Origin: Psilocybe azurescens
Taxonomy: Eukaryota; Basidiomycota; Agaricomycetes; Agaricales; Agrocybaceae
DNA length: 64,000 nt
Reading direction: 5' to 3'
NCBI GenBank assembly: GCA_023853785.1
Contig: JAJIRX010000875.1
Coordinates: 62,001 to 126,000 of the forward strand
Positions 1 to 12,335 of this stretch are shown one piece after another. Below the pieces are notes generated by a model. It made no database searches. It saw only the letters and a list, made by a program, of their open reading frames with translations, and was not told the origin of the DNA. The translations under genes were made by a program, and so were the position numbers. Position 1 is the stretch's first letter, and the number at the start of each line of letters is the position of its first letter.

Positions 1-2118
1 AATATGTCGGTGATAGCTGTTCAGTGTACAACAGGGCGGGGGTTGGGTAGAAAGCGCAGCGTACACCGTCAATACTGACCTGGGTAACATCATCGGGATA
101 CGCAACGTCGATGGCAGCCATTTGGTCGTCAGACACAATGTTGTCAAAATAGCTTAGTATCATAATGAGTGGATTATAGGTAGCATTTTAGCCAGACCCT
201 GAGTAGGCGTAGCTACTCTACAATAACAATAGCAAAGAAAAATGATGACATACTTTGTTTTAACGTAGCCCAAGAACTGTGCGTTATTCCTAAAAAAAGA
301 CGCAATGTCGATTAATAATATACACCTCAATGGAGAAGACGGGGAAGTCTTTACGTTATGTTGGTATTCGTTAATGCGAACGTCCTAGTAAAATGAAAAG
401 CAAAATGAATTTCGAAGTCAAAATAGGTCATTCCAAACGCATTAGCAACCGCCAACGTCACCGAGTGTATTTGCAAAATAGGTAAATAAGAATAGCCCTT
501 ACGTTCCTTCATCATCACAGTCACCTGCAATCGTCGGAACCTGGTGCAGAAAAAGCCATCATCGATACGTCCCCCAAAATATTCTTATAACTGACTTTCG
601 CATATTGTCCTTGTTGAATCGACACCTGTGGATTCCTCTTCACGAAATCTCCATCCACACTCGGGGGCCATGCCAACTGTAGGCTCGAAAATGTAAATAT
701 GCTAGGGCTCTGATTAATCGCGTTCGAAAGTGTGTTGATTGGGACTGCTCTCAGGCAGGCTATGGGGTCTTCCGACGAGGAACACTCTGTATTAGCAAGA
801 AGTTGATCGAAGACTTGCTGGTTGTGTGTAATATCATGCAGAGCCATAGGGAAGCCGGATAGCTAAAAAAAGGTAGGTGATTCATAGAAAACAATTGATT
901 GTCGTGGAAAAGCTTACCATGAAAGCGTTGTGAAACAATCCAGCGGGATCTCCATCATTAGCGACCATCTGGAGGCCTACAGAGATGGCTCCAGCGCTGC
1001 CACCCCATCTGCATGTCTCTTAGAGGTCGGGAAGCTCTTGATATACGTGTGCAACATACATTGTCACTTTGGCAGGGTCTCCTCCAAATGATGCGATATT
1101 ATCATGTACCCAATGCAAAGCAAATCGTTCTGTTCACGTTCGATTGGAACGAATGAGATCCTAGCTATCCTGGTAAGATGATAACTGACTTACGATCACG
1201 TAGTCCTGCATTGCCTAGTCCTGCCGCCTGTGCTTCCTTTCCGCCTAGAAATCCAAGGGCTATGCGACAAATCGTTAGCGAGGATATCGAGAAACATTGA
1301 GAATGGAAAGCGAACGACTCACCACTAACGCGATAATTAGCTGAAACATATATGATAGGCTCATTCAACGCAATTGAACGTTGCACAACGGTGTCCCCAG
1401 GGTTCTGCGACGCGTCTCCAAATTGAAATCCGCCTACCAGAGACAGATACACTTTATAGGCTTGGGTAAGAACACAATAACATACCTCCATAGATCCACT
1501 GAAAGATCTTCTCTCGTGATTTATCTCTATGGTGAATAATGTGACTAACTTACGAAAACTACAGGGAGGCTTTGTCCAGAAGAAATATTAGCAGGCTTCA
1601 CGACGTTAATGGATAAACCTGAAAAAGTTTAAATTCATATTATTATAGAACATATCTGACTCACAGTCCTCAGATACGTTGGTAATTGCTCCGGTAAATA
1701 AGAACTCCAAAATGGCACCGAGAGCTATGAGAAGTCCAAATATTCCTCCAGGTTGCTGCTGGTAGCATGCCGCACCAAAGGCAGTTGCTTGTCTCACACC
1801 AGTGAAGGAAACTGGAGGTTGTGGCGGGGCGAACCGCAGATTGCCGATACTACAAGTACGTTGAGTTGTAGTTGGTTTGTCAGGTATTTCGTCAATAAAA
1901 CAAGGAAATGAGATGAAGCCAAGACATACGGAGGTGCTGCGAATGGCATACCGAGGAATTTGACAAGATTTCCGGTGACTTGGCCTTGAAAGGCACCATA
2001 ACTGAGAGTGACAGTAGGTGCGGATGACGTTGTCGTTTGGGCGTCCACAATTCTCAAGACTGACAACAACACTAAAAATATTTACGAAGGATGATATATA
2101 TCTGATATGTATGTGCAT
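1..2118 (-). CDS. Type-B carboxylesterase/lipase (alpha/beta hydrolase), 3' end beyond the window
   Basis: Secreted carboxylesterase, inferred to hydrolyse ester bonds outside the cell. At least 14 exons read in register: 1849-1665, 1618-1554, 1498-1486, 1433-1323, 1259-1194, 1129-1060, 1008-918, 862-596, 540-503, 384-355, 289-254 and more to the edge. Family landmarks appear in order: VKFLGMPFAAPP, IGNLRFAPPQPP, SEDCLSINV, WIYGGGFQFGD, an oxyanion region, FGGDPAKVTIWGGSAGA with the nucleophile Ser, and AGDCDDEGT. The elbow reads G-G-S-A-G where most relatives have G-E-S-A-G. The hydrophobic leader ending RIVDAQ is not in frame with the only nearby ATG (2118): one extra T in a five-base run (2074-2078) separates them. 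The catalytic His should lie outside the window. Confidence 0.85.
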
Positions 2119-3114
2119 TTGCGTAGCTGATTTGTCGGGGAGTTGAATTCCTTGTTGTTCTCAAGTCAAGAATCCTCTATTATATAGGTAATCAAGACAC
2201 TCCGAGCCGCACAAACAGAGCCGATAATGATCAAACTCTGAGATTGGCGTGGTTACAGACCTAAGGTCGCGCTGTATGTACCAAGATCCGTCAAACAGGC
2301 AGAGGGAGCGACAGATACATTGACAGTGGCATGCTCTAATAGCGCCTCCGCAGCTACGCCAACACAGAGCCGGATGTCTCTGAGTCTCTGAGTGACAGGC
2401 TTCGGATTTGTATTGATTTCGACTAGTTCTTGTGGGCCCCAGGGAATTATATCTGGATTTTGGGATTGTTCGTGCTAGTACTGACGCCCAGATTTAAAAG
2501 TTTGGACGAGGATTGACGGTGGATGGAATGAAATGATGGGATAAAAGTTAGACCGGTTGGTGTCATCTAGTGACAAATTTCGACATAACAGTTAATCAGA
2601 TGATCCCTGCAAAAGTCCCGCCATTGTTGCAATGTTTCTGATAACCGAATAAAGCTATCCATTGCCCAATTTATGTGAGTTGGGTGAGTTAGGACTAAGT
2701 ATACGGAACGTGAGCTTGAATCGTTTGTTGGGATGACAATACTCACGTGTGATCCCAGAGAAATAGAACCAGAAAATTTCGGATCGGAGAAGCATACTGG
2801 TCCAGTTGCTAAAGTGATTTTGTGCACCACAGATGTTGGACATGAAATATCCAGTAAAGTTCTATGAGATGGTCGTGCAGGGCATAACTTCGATCCTAAT
2901 CCTCGTTTCAAACCACAAGCTTGTAAAACTAACATGCCGAGCTCCTGAGTCCTTAACTATGAACAGACATCTGAGCAAAGGAATGGTGGAGAACTGTGAC
3001 GGCCTCCGATGTACAAGATTCATGGATTGTGCAGATATGTGATAGCTTTGACACGATGTAAGTTGGATGGGATAAAGCGAGCAATGAAACCTATCGCAAC
3101 ACCTAATTTCTAAT
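2119..3114. other. Intergenic, no supported gene
   Basis: Apart from the esterase promoter, short open frames near 2567-2935 and 2862-3227 show no recognisable domain, splice pattern or family motif. Confidence 0.5.
2180..2186 (-). promoter_or_regulatory. TATA box of the carboxylesterase
   Basis: TATATAA on the minus strand, about 62 nt upstream of the only ATG close to the esterase leader. This spacing favours ATG 2118 as the intended start. Confidence 0.45.
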
Positions 3115-4298
3115 CTAAATGTCTTTCTTGGAGTTCCCAACTGTCTTTCCAGGCACCCGCACAGCCGTTGCGAAGACCTCCTCATCTCTCTTCCACATAG
3201 TCGCCAAAGCGGCTCCACAAGGTCCAAATAACAACGTCAACAATACGGCACCAAGTGTTGGACTCTGGACATTGTGATGTCTACGACACGAATGGAGTAG
3301 ATGCGAGGCCCATAATAGCGAGCTGAATCCAGCGAAGATGGTGTCATATTGTAGAAGACTGAGAACACCGACTGAGAGTTCGCTTACTTGCTCTTTGGAA
3401 AAGGGAGGAATGTGAGGAGGGAATGGAGTGAACACGAGAGCTGGATTGGAAGGCAGGAAGGATGGAGGAAGAATATCTTGGAGATAGGATTGTACCGGAG
3501 CTGGCGCATAGAGGAGTGCAAGCACTGCGCCGGCTATAGAGAGATGTGATAGGCAGGCAATAAGCAAGGCAAATATGTATGTGTTACGGAGGGACTTTAT
3601 AGGATCGTTCTTTGCATTTGTCGATGAGACTTTGATGAAGAACGCGTGAGCGAGCCCAATCCACAAGGGAAACAACTGCCATGTGAAAACGAGAGCTTGA
3701 TGTGTCTGATGCGATATATATTGAGGAGAGGGAATACACATGAGTACGGACGGAAGTATGTAGCCTGTTGTGATGGCGAGCGGGATGCTGGATATGGCAT
3801 TCGTGTAGCCCGTTACTGATGTTATCGTTGGAGTTGACGAAGATGCAGTGAGGAGGTGGACAAAGCTATAGACTGGTTGGACAAGACCCCATGGCAAATT
3901 CTGCCACGTAAGGCCCCATACAGTTGAATACGATATGACCCTTCCATTATTTCCTCTTCTCTCTCCTTCAACAATGATTAATGTCTCCGACGCGACAAGT
4001 TGTCCAGCCATGTAGACCCCAAAAGAGACAGCTCCGGCAATATACCACTGACCAAGGGCCAGAAGAAAGGTGTCATGCGGTTGACCTGCATGTCCAGTGG
4101 CCAAACCTTGGTGTAGACCTGACGCAGTGGGATCAAACTGCCAGCTGGCCCGGGAGGGAGAACTTGTGGCGTTTCAGACGTGAGACTATTGAGAATCAGC
4201 ATGGTACCATTTTGAAATTGGAGTACGATGATAAAATAGATGGAGGATAGAGCAAGAAGACTGAGAATTATCAACGTTAGTGTCTTTGAACTGGACAT
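3115..4298 (-). CDS. Polytopic membrane protein of unknown function
   Basis: Two exons, 4298-4119 and 4047-3115, joined by a 71-nt intron give about 370 residues in one frame. An N-terminal hydrophobic helix (residues about 8-27) is followed by several more hydrophobic segments, including a first core near WYIAGAVSFGVYMAGQ and a C-terminal one near LLTLLFGPCGAALATMW followed by a charged tail. The intron donor is weak (GTCTAC), and a second donor 13 nt downstream also keeps the frame. The ending GPxxAALATxW resembles small integral membrane proteins that accompany fungal metabolite genes, but no biosynthetic enzyme sits next to it here. Function not recognised. Confidence 0.6.
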
Positions 4299-5541
4299 CG
4301 TGGGTGAGAGTGTGCCTATAAAGGCACGAAACGGTTTCATAGATGGACACTCAGAGTTATATAATAATGTTTAATTGCAGAATTCCACCGAACTACGGGG
4401 TTACGGGGACTTGGCGCTTGCGGCATGGCCTGTGAACTTGGCAAATAGGTACATACCGGCATGACAAACCGGAATCTGTGATTAATATCCCGTCCTTATC
4501 TTATCTCTTCGCCTTCCCTCTCGTTCCGTCGCATTTTTAGCTTGCCAATTTTCCAATATATTAACCTAATACCCTTTAGAAATATCCATTTCATGTTTTC
4601 ATCGTGAAGCAATTAATGTGACACCCTTACCCTTTAGACTCTCCTGGTGAGTTTGTTGCCTCTGGTCTGGATGCGATAAAGACAGTGTGGTCCCATATAT
4701 TCTCTGTCCTTCTGTCGCACTCGCCAATAGACTTCCCGTGCTGATATTGTATCCGCAAGGTGATTTACACTTTGATAGAAACTCTAGCAAATCATATCCG
4801 TAAAAACATCCTGAGCACACAAATCCATCTTCGAGCAGTCATTATCACAAAGTTCGTGCTGCTAAACATCGAATATTTTATCAACCGAAGCCTGAGGTCC
4901 TAAAGCCTCGTGACAATGTCTGATTTCCACGACTACAGGGCCGAGATCAGACGCAATCAACCCGATATTAGCTCTCCTTACTTTGTATGCATATATGGTG
5001 CTAGCGGCCATGTTATTTACGTATCTTGCTCTCATGTTGATGTATAGTATCCTGACCAGATAAGGGATGCTTTTTCCTGAACTACTCAATAGTCTCCTTA
5101 TCTATGTTGGAATGCCCCTTTACCCAATTTACCCCATTTACCAATCTTTAATATAAGTTAGACGAGCTAAACATTTTATTCGATACATTCGGTACTAAAT
5201 ATAATTTGTATCTGACACCGCAACCTCTTCCCAGGCAAAGCTTTTGGCACAATCGACCAAAATAGGCACTAACGTTCTAATTTGAAAACGTCAATATTAA
5301 GTGGGCAATCGATTAATCAAATCACGTTGCATAGTCTCACTTAACTATATCGTTCCCTGATTCCGTGCATCACCAATGTTCCACTAATTTACTTTTATGG
5401 GAGCTAACTTTATCAGCGTTGAGCTGCACACCTCGTTGGCGCTGAACGTGTCGAGGAATATGACGGTGTAGGGAACGATTTGGTTGTTGCATGATCGTAA
5501 GGGGCAGCAATCCTGGCATCATGTCCGACTTTTGTTATGTC
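4299..5541. other. Intergenic, no supported gene
   Basis: AT-rich sequence with only short random open frames. It leads into the candidate inverted-repeat element that starts at 5542. Confidence 0.5.
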
Positions 5542-6814
5542 TATGTCGGAAAAATCGAGATCAGAATATATGCATAGACATGAGCACATCTACACTTATC
5601 AGTCCACCAGCTTTTCGGCCGGTTGACATGTTTCAGTAATCTTCCTATATAATATTGTCGGAATGGTCAGACTGACCACCCATTGTCAGCAATATCATCT
5701 CATATCTGTTGGTACCAGGTTGGTACCAGATACTGGGCTTGTATATACAATCTGTACTGGTTGAAAAAACAAAAGATTCGAAATATTCAGAAATCACAAT
5801 AAAATATTCAAAAACCGTCTGTATTTTTATATAGAGCTGTACAAGATATGTAGCTACAACCTAGTTTACAGGAATTCTTAATCAATACAAAACCCTGAGT
5901 AAGAAAGATGTACCTGATTAAGGTGTAAATCAGCAAGCGCTCTGAAAAGACTCAAGAGGAATATCAAAGGATTTACTCACCATCGGAAAGATGCAGCACA
6001 CAAAGATGTTAGCATCAACATCAGTAAGAAGGTGGAAAGGGACTCACTGAGTGTGGGGGTTTGCAAAGCTGCAATTTTGTCCCAACAATAGTAAGCACCT
6101 GGATTGCTTGAGGGAGAAATGACAACTTACCTCTGTTAACCCAAGCTCCTTTAATTTTCAGTTAGCTGCGAGTAAAATCAGGACAAGATGTACGAATCTA
6201 ATTTCAAGACGGCCTTATATACACACAAAGCTCATGCCCCACAATGCTCCACACTCCACCAATGCCCCACTTGCATGACTACAACATGCTCCACTCAGGA
6301 AACTTAAGTCATATGACCGTGTTTGCTATATTATTAGCTTCAAGTTCGGTTGTGACATGCCACATTCTTGTTGTAGTTAGGGTGTAGCCAAGTCATAGCC
6401 AAGGTCTAAATTTGCATAACCATTATTGAAGTTGTATGAGGTAAAGCAAGTCAAGCACCATGGCCAATTGAGGTCAGTAAGAGGACTCGCTTTTCATTTC
6501 ATTCTCTGAATGGTTGATGGTCACAGTCTAGCCACTTTTATCTTCTAGATGTTTAGGTTAATCTGTAGAATAAGTCAAGTTAAAAAATTTGGTTCAGACA
6601 TATAACTGTAGGCCTGAATGATGAAGCGTGATATGTTCTCACAAGCTCACAAGTGGGCGGCTTTTGTGTAGTGATCAAGCCCTGATCGTCTGTACAAACA
6701 GATTATATGACCTGATCAATCTGCTGATATGGCTTCGTGCAAAGCTTGATCAGTTCTGATAAGTTCATCAGCTTCGTAAGGTGCTGATATGCTAATTTGG
6801 ATTTTTCCGACATA
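5542..6814. mobile_element. Candidate non-autonomous Tc1/mariner-like element with 15-bp inverted termini
   Basis: The 15-mer TATGTCGGAAAAATC at 5542-5556 recurs exactly inverted at 6800-6814, so both ends read TA followed by TGTCGGAAAAATC. This fits a TA target duplication flanking a 13-bp terminal repeat. No transposase frame is seen in the 1.27 kb between, so it would be non-autonomous or decayed. The interior holds repeated CTGATCA-type words near 6660-6790. A single pair of short repeats could be chance, so confidence is limited. Confidence 0.4.
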
Positions 6815-7332
6815 CTAACATTGTATCAATATTCATCCCGTACTCCCGCGTTTCTGTACCGGTTCTTCCTGTCTAAAGGAACCCAGGTGGAATCTGTGCT
6901 TACAGTATCACTGTGTTGCGGATAGTGTCGAGTCGCAAGGACTATCAATATTATTACGCTATCAGAAATAAAGTATCTACTCACTCAATTAATGTCCAGA
7001 TTTATTATAGAGTGGCCTCAGGATTCTTCTATGTGAATTCGAACCTTCATTCAATTGGTGTTCTGTTTCATTGCCGAAGCCAAGCCGAAGAGCTTGTTTG
7101 GATTAGATTAGATTAAAATCAACGATTAACAAAATCTGATAAGATCAGTGCTAGAGCACTGATCGTGTGACGATAGTAGTGGTTTCGCTCAAGCATTCTT
7201 TCCATTAAACTTGTTTGTCATCTCTTGACTTCCTTCTCCAACTTTTATCATCAATATTGTCACATTTCTTCAGCCGTGATTTAAAACAATGTGTCAAGGA
7301 GTTATTCAAGCTTGAAGACGACTCAGGTTACG
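6815..7332. other. 5' flank of the F-box gene with a short upstream ORF
   Basis: Non-coding. An eight-codon open frame begins at ATG 7289 and stops before the F-box ATG at 7333, so it could act as an upstream ORF if it lies in the transcript. Confidence 0.3.
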
Positions 7333-8969
7333 ATGAAACTGGTCAGTTTGGATGAAGATGTCTTGATATATATCGTTTCGTTCTTGGAACCTCCAGACAT
7401 TCTTCGTCTATCCGAGGTACGTTTCTTGATCTCCAACTTCATTACTTCCGCAAACTTTGATAGACATGTAAAGCTATTTACCAATTGACATGTCTGCGTA
7501 TCATTTGGACCAATGCCTGTTCGCGCCATGTCATCGCGCTCGGGTATCCTTTCCCTACCACACCATTGGACGAACTCTCGACAAAAGAATTGACATATCA
7601 CACGATTTCCTCGTATCATCTTGCGAGAAGGTGGCGCAGAGGAATACAGGGACCCAGACGAATGAGATACAGCTCGGGAACATCAGGTACCTCTGTCTCG
7701 GACGTCCAATTTCTGCCGGGACACAATGACAGTCTCATGCTGATGATTTCGAAGAGTGTGTGGTCTGTCTTGTCGATATGGTATATTGGGTCAGAAAATC
7801 CACATAAAGTGTGTGAATGGAGTCCGAGAGGGGCTATCTTCTCTGGGATTGCCGTCAACGGCGATTCGCGGTCAGAGGCGACAATCGCTCTTGCATTACA
7901 CCTGAATGAGTAAGTTATTCTGACTCTTTCCTTACTGTTCCTTGACATCCCTTTATCAGGGCCCTTACTGTGAGAATTCTTTCGTTAAAGCACGGGATTG
8001 GGTCAAAGTATTCTTTGCAAGAGATGCACGTTATAAACTTCGACATGAAGCCGGTCACTATGAATGGTGATATCTTGGCTCTCAGCGACGACTTCTCCCA
8101 GACCGCAATATGGAACTGGAGAACTGGTTCGTATGGTTTACTACGACATCTCCCAGAAGATCCGTCTATATTTCAGGTGTGCATACGTATTTTTGTGCTA
8201 GCTTTGGAATGACATAAGTATATGTAGTCAAACGATTGCACTCAGGTGCTATTGCCTATCAAAGTGTACTGGTTGTTCGTGCACGAACAATCCACCTCTT
8301 CTCCCTTTCCCCGGCTTGATCCTCACGATGCGGACGGAACTCTGCCTGTACCCTACGAACCGCTTGCCCATCATTCGTTCGGCTGGGTTGACGCAGAATG
8401 TGTCAATATCTGCCCGTTCCTTTCCCGACCGGAGGGTGACTCTTCAAAACATGCATCCCTCTCTCTATCTTGGTACGCGGAGAAAGCGATGATCCGTGGG
8501 CTTCAGATATATTCTACCTAGAGCTATACACTTTCGAGCCCAATCCAGACTATGTTCCAGACGACACAGGTCCAGCAAACATCTCGCCGTACTTGTTCCC
8601 ACCACGGCTTTCAAACAAAGTAGCGTGTTTACGCGGGTCGCTCACATGTAGGCAGATCGTCCTGGGGCGGCTAGGGACCGCAGTTTGGATCCAACCTCGC
8701 GATCGGTTTGCTGGGGTTTGCTTGCGGATATACCATCACATCTTGTTCCGGCGACTAATGCGCACGAAAGTCTTATTGTTGCCGTGTTTCCCGGGTCATT
8801 GCGTTCTGAGGAGGAAGGGAAGGTAAAGGAAGGGTCATCTGTTGTTGTCGGGAAGAAGATCTTCGGGAACGAGTTCAATACCAGCTGGACCTCACTTGAT
8901 TACGATGAAGTGAACGGTCGGATTGCGTTGGCTTCTAGTTTTGGGAGAGTCACTATTCTGGAGTTGTAA
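7333..8969 (+). pseudogene. F-box protein with C-terminal propeller-like region, frame-disrupted
   Basis: Exons 7333-7416, 7464-7909, 7960-8176 and from 8228 are joined by good GT..AG introns. The first exon is a textbook F-box start (VSLDEDVLIYIVSFLEPPDI, then CKAIYQLTCLRIIW). Downstream come repeated beta-strand segments typical of agaricomycete F-box/WD-like proteins, such as HHSFGWVDAECV, ILVRGESDDPWAS and GRIALASSFGRVTILEL before the stop. Within the last exon the coding signal changes frame about four times: near 8256, near 8300, in a CT run near 8462, and near 8720. No intron can absorb these. It is either a decaying paralogue or carries sequencing indels. The family role is as a substrate adaptor of SCF ubiquitin ligases. 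Confidence 0.6.
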
Positions 8970-9396
8970 TAATATTCCAATGATAAGTCTGAACGTATTT
9001 TTATCCTCCTATATTACTCCAGTTATGCTATTGATAGTATCTTTGTTCCAACTGTCAATGGAGGAGACGAAGAGTTCCATGCCAACTCTCCCACAGAAGT
9101 GCACGACGGACTCACTCTCTGAGGATTTTGGTGAAAGTGAGCGACATTGAAATGCAGAGATATGCTGTGCCGACAAAATGCAATCAAAATCTCTCTAGTG
9201 CCTATAACATAGAATACGGTCTTATCATGTATCTGTTCCATTTGAAGACTTACAAAATGAATTCATAATGAGCCAAAGTCCAGCCAATTCAGTAACGACG
9301 ATTGGCTGGGAGTGAAATATTCCCACGGTCAACGCGCTTTCCGAGACTATCCGTGTAATTTTGAACCCGCCTCTGCACCACCAAAACACTTCCAAA
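8970..9396. other. Intergenic between the F-box gene and QCR6
   Basis: Holds the F-box 3' flank and the QCR6 promoter. No gene is seen; the antisense Ser-rich frame here mirrors the acidic exon of QCR6. Confidence 0.5.
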
Positions 9397-10067
9397 ATGA
9401 GTTCCATCGTGTCTTTCTTCTCTTCATTCATCTCGACCACACACGCCGACTCTGAGCAGGAGGCCGATTCCGAGCAGGAGGCCCCCGCCGACGCGAAAGC
9501 CGTTGTAGAGGTGGAAGAAGAGGAGGAAGAGGAGCCTGAAGATGTACGTGTCCGGCCACTATGCGTTGGCGTCACACCAGCTTAATGCTTATTCGATTTG
9601 GGTGTCGAATTATAGATCCACCCCGCCATTCGCGATCAGTGCAAGGCTTCAGCTAAGTGCGCTGCCCTGACGAAACACTTTGAACACTGCCAAGAGAAGG
9701 TTGAGTCTGGTCAAGGTTTCAAGGGCGAGGACTGTGTTGAGGAGTTGTGCGTGTTCTAATTCTTTCTGTCGCGCCACAAGAAAACTAATCTTATGTTGTC
9801 TACCTTTTGCACTCTAGGTGTGCGTACTCTTGAACTTATGCATATATCAAGCTGATGTATTGAACGTTGCTCTCACGTTGGCGCTTTCGGCTGTAGTCCA
9901 GTATGTCGCAATGCTTTCTTTTTCGATGACTGGCACTGATGCGGGCTGATAAATTAGCATGATGCACTGTGTCGAAGTTCGTATCTTCCTCTACTCCACC
10001 CCAACACACCTTCACTGACAACATACAGGACTGCGCTGCACCCAAACTCTTCAGCAAACTGCGCTGA
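9397..10067 (+). CDS. QCR6: Cytochrome bc1 complex subunit 6 (acidic hinge protein)
   Basis: Exons 9397-9543, 9616-9746, 9958-9976 and 10029-10067 give about 111 residues. The N-terminal third is strongly acidic (Glu run, residues about 36-48), as in the hinge protein that helps cytochrome c dock on ubiquinol-cytochrome c reductase in the mitochondrial inner membrane. The hallmark cysteines follow: QCKASAKCAALTKHFEHC, then the C-terminal MMHCVEDCAAPKLFSKLR. The third exon is only 19 nt. Between EE and MMHC the protein is about two residues shorter than usual. A 6-nt microexon near 9819 (GTGTGC) would restore the length and frame, so the large third intron may be split. Confidence 0.85.
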
Positions 10068-12335
10068 GAATTGCTATTACACACACACATGATACCACCT
10101 GTTTAATCTAGGTACGACTGTTCTCATTCCTAAGCGCACAAGCCAACCTGACAGTTTTCTCAGATAGATGTTGAGTTCCTGTTTGTTCGTTGTATTCAAC
10201 ATTACGTCTTTTTCGTTTCATCACCAGTCCCACTATTTAAAATGGTGATATCCGGACCAATAAACGCCTTGCAATTTGAATATTCGATAAACATACGTTT
10301 CGCAGACCTTGTCTATGAAGAGAACTGCGCATTCGTCCGATCTCAGTTTTGCTCTGAATACCATACACACTCGACATGAGCTGCGAATGTTATCGCCTTT
10401 TTCTTCAAACTCCAGGATAAAAATTGGTTGCATATGGCTATACTTTTTGCTATTTTCGTTGTCAATCCAATTTATCAGAATGATATATGGGCGCCAGGTC
10501 TAGCCAAATTGTGTTGACAGGTTTGCCTACCTTGTTCTTTTTCCGGTGACCTATTTATTTTAACTAGGTATCGTATTTACATCTTCATTTCTTTAGGTTG
10601 ATACATGGCTCATTTATCCTCAGTCAATCAATAATCACTTTGCTTCTCCAATGAGAGCTCAGTTCTCCTCGCGAGTCGCTTGAATGCTCCGACCAATGTT
10701 CTGTGCAATGAGCGGTACCGATAAGATGATGGCGCCACCACTAGATCGTATCTCCCCTCTACATGTACTCTACATGTACAGAGCTGATTTGCCTCTTAAG
10801 TGTTTCTCTTCTAGGATTTGTGGAGCTGCAATCTAGATTCTACACACATCAGCGTGATTATCACTTACCGTCCCGTCTCTCCTTCCATGCTAGCAAGAGC
10901 ACGTGTAGCTTCAATTCAACTCTCTGTCTAGATGGAGTGGAAGAATTTTTGAACTTCGGAAGCGAAAGCGTGTAGGTGTGACCTAGGGCGCAGTGGGAAC
11001 AAAACAGTGTAGCCGGCGCCGCTGCGGGTGATGTGGCGAACAAAAAGGTCTCGAGAAGACGCCGAGCGGTATGTATGTAGATTTGTGATGGCTGTGCTTA
11101 AGTCAGTCTCTTCCTGACCTAGTTTCATGTGCGTCGTCGACCGTCTCGAACTCTCGTTTGATTTGCTAAGTTATCTTGGTATATGGACTCTGGTTGCGCA
11201 TGGCATGGAGACGAAGTCTAAGATATTTTTACACGACCGCCGTCATCCGAGTCTGAAGCAATCGCCGAGTCCCCACCGACCTTCGAGTTGACGCCTTCCC
11301 CGGGTAAGAGATGCTTTCCAAGGTTCTCGCTCTTCAACGAATCACCCGAATCAGCGCCACTGCATCTGTGGTCAAGCGTCCTATCAACTATATGCGCAAT
11401 ATTCGAAGTAAAAATCATCGATAACCGTTGTTCTTGCGATTGATGAACACAATTCAATATGGCCTAGGGTTCCACACTTGTCGTTTACAGAATCTGTTCA
11501 GGATCGAATATATGGCAGGATGCACCAGGACGGAATGAATCTCGACCGTCGTTCCTTGCCATGTACTGCACAAGACCAAGCTTGGCTAGTGCCTCGAGGC
11601 GTATGTGTAATGCGCGAGTGATGTTTTTGTGCCACCTAACAGCTCCAGCTCGGAGCCTTGATCACATACCATGATTTCAGTGTTGCTCCATCTTTTTATT
11701 TCTTTTATCTCAGTTGGAAAGGTGACTCTGCTGCACAGACATACGCGATTTCGATTTTGCTTTGCTTTCACCTTCGAAGACCCCAAGGCTTTGGTTTGCT
11801 GGTATTATGCGGCATACCGTTACTATAGGGATGACGCGGAAGCTAGTACACTTACTTACTGACATCGCGGTTTACAGACAATTACGGTCTCGTTAAGGTT
11901 TTCCCCGAGTCAACCATCGATCATGAGACAACTCGCCACCACATTTTGTCAAATTCCATTCTATTTCTGTGATGGAACTTAGGGAGCGAGTTATTGGTGC
12001 CGCCTGCGCCCTCCTATACCCTCCCCTCATATGGTCCATATATGAGTACCCTAGGCATGTCAACAGACTTATCCCCGAATACCAACTGAAGAATTACGCA
12101 TCCGATATTCACTCCAACGCCGGGATTGGACTAAAATAGGGCTACTTATTGTTTTATGGATGTGAGCGCGTTCCCTTCCCTTGATTTCTCTTTCGTTGCC
12201 GTGCCCTACCCCACTCTCCCCCTTCGTTCCTCCTTTTCTTTCTTTGCCACGATTTTTCACAGCATTGATCTGTGTCGTAGGAGGTTGTACGGTCTACTGA
12301 CATTGACGAGAGCGAGAGTCTGATCGGTTCTAATA
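10068..12335. other. Long intergenic stretch, no supported gene
   Basis: About 2.3 kb without a coherent coding pattern on either strand. A small tandem of CTCTACATGTA is present near 10757. Open frames at 10763-11128 and 11218-11457 have no family signal. Confidence 0.45.

Noticed and set aside
2058..2118. A 14-nt intron (GTAAATATTTTTAG) to repair the esterase leader frame
   Set aside because: Far below any workable spliceosomal intron length; a one-base indel or missing exon is more plausible.
9225..9575. Minus ORF with long Ser/Cys-Ser repeats
   Set aside because: Mirror of the Glu-rich codons of QCR6.
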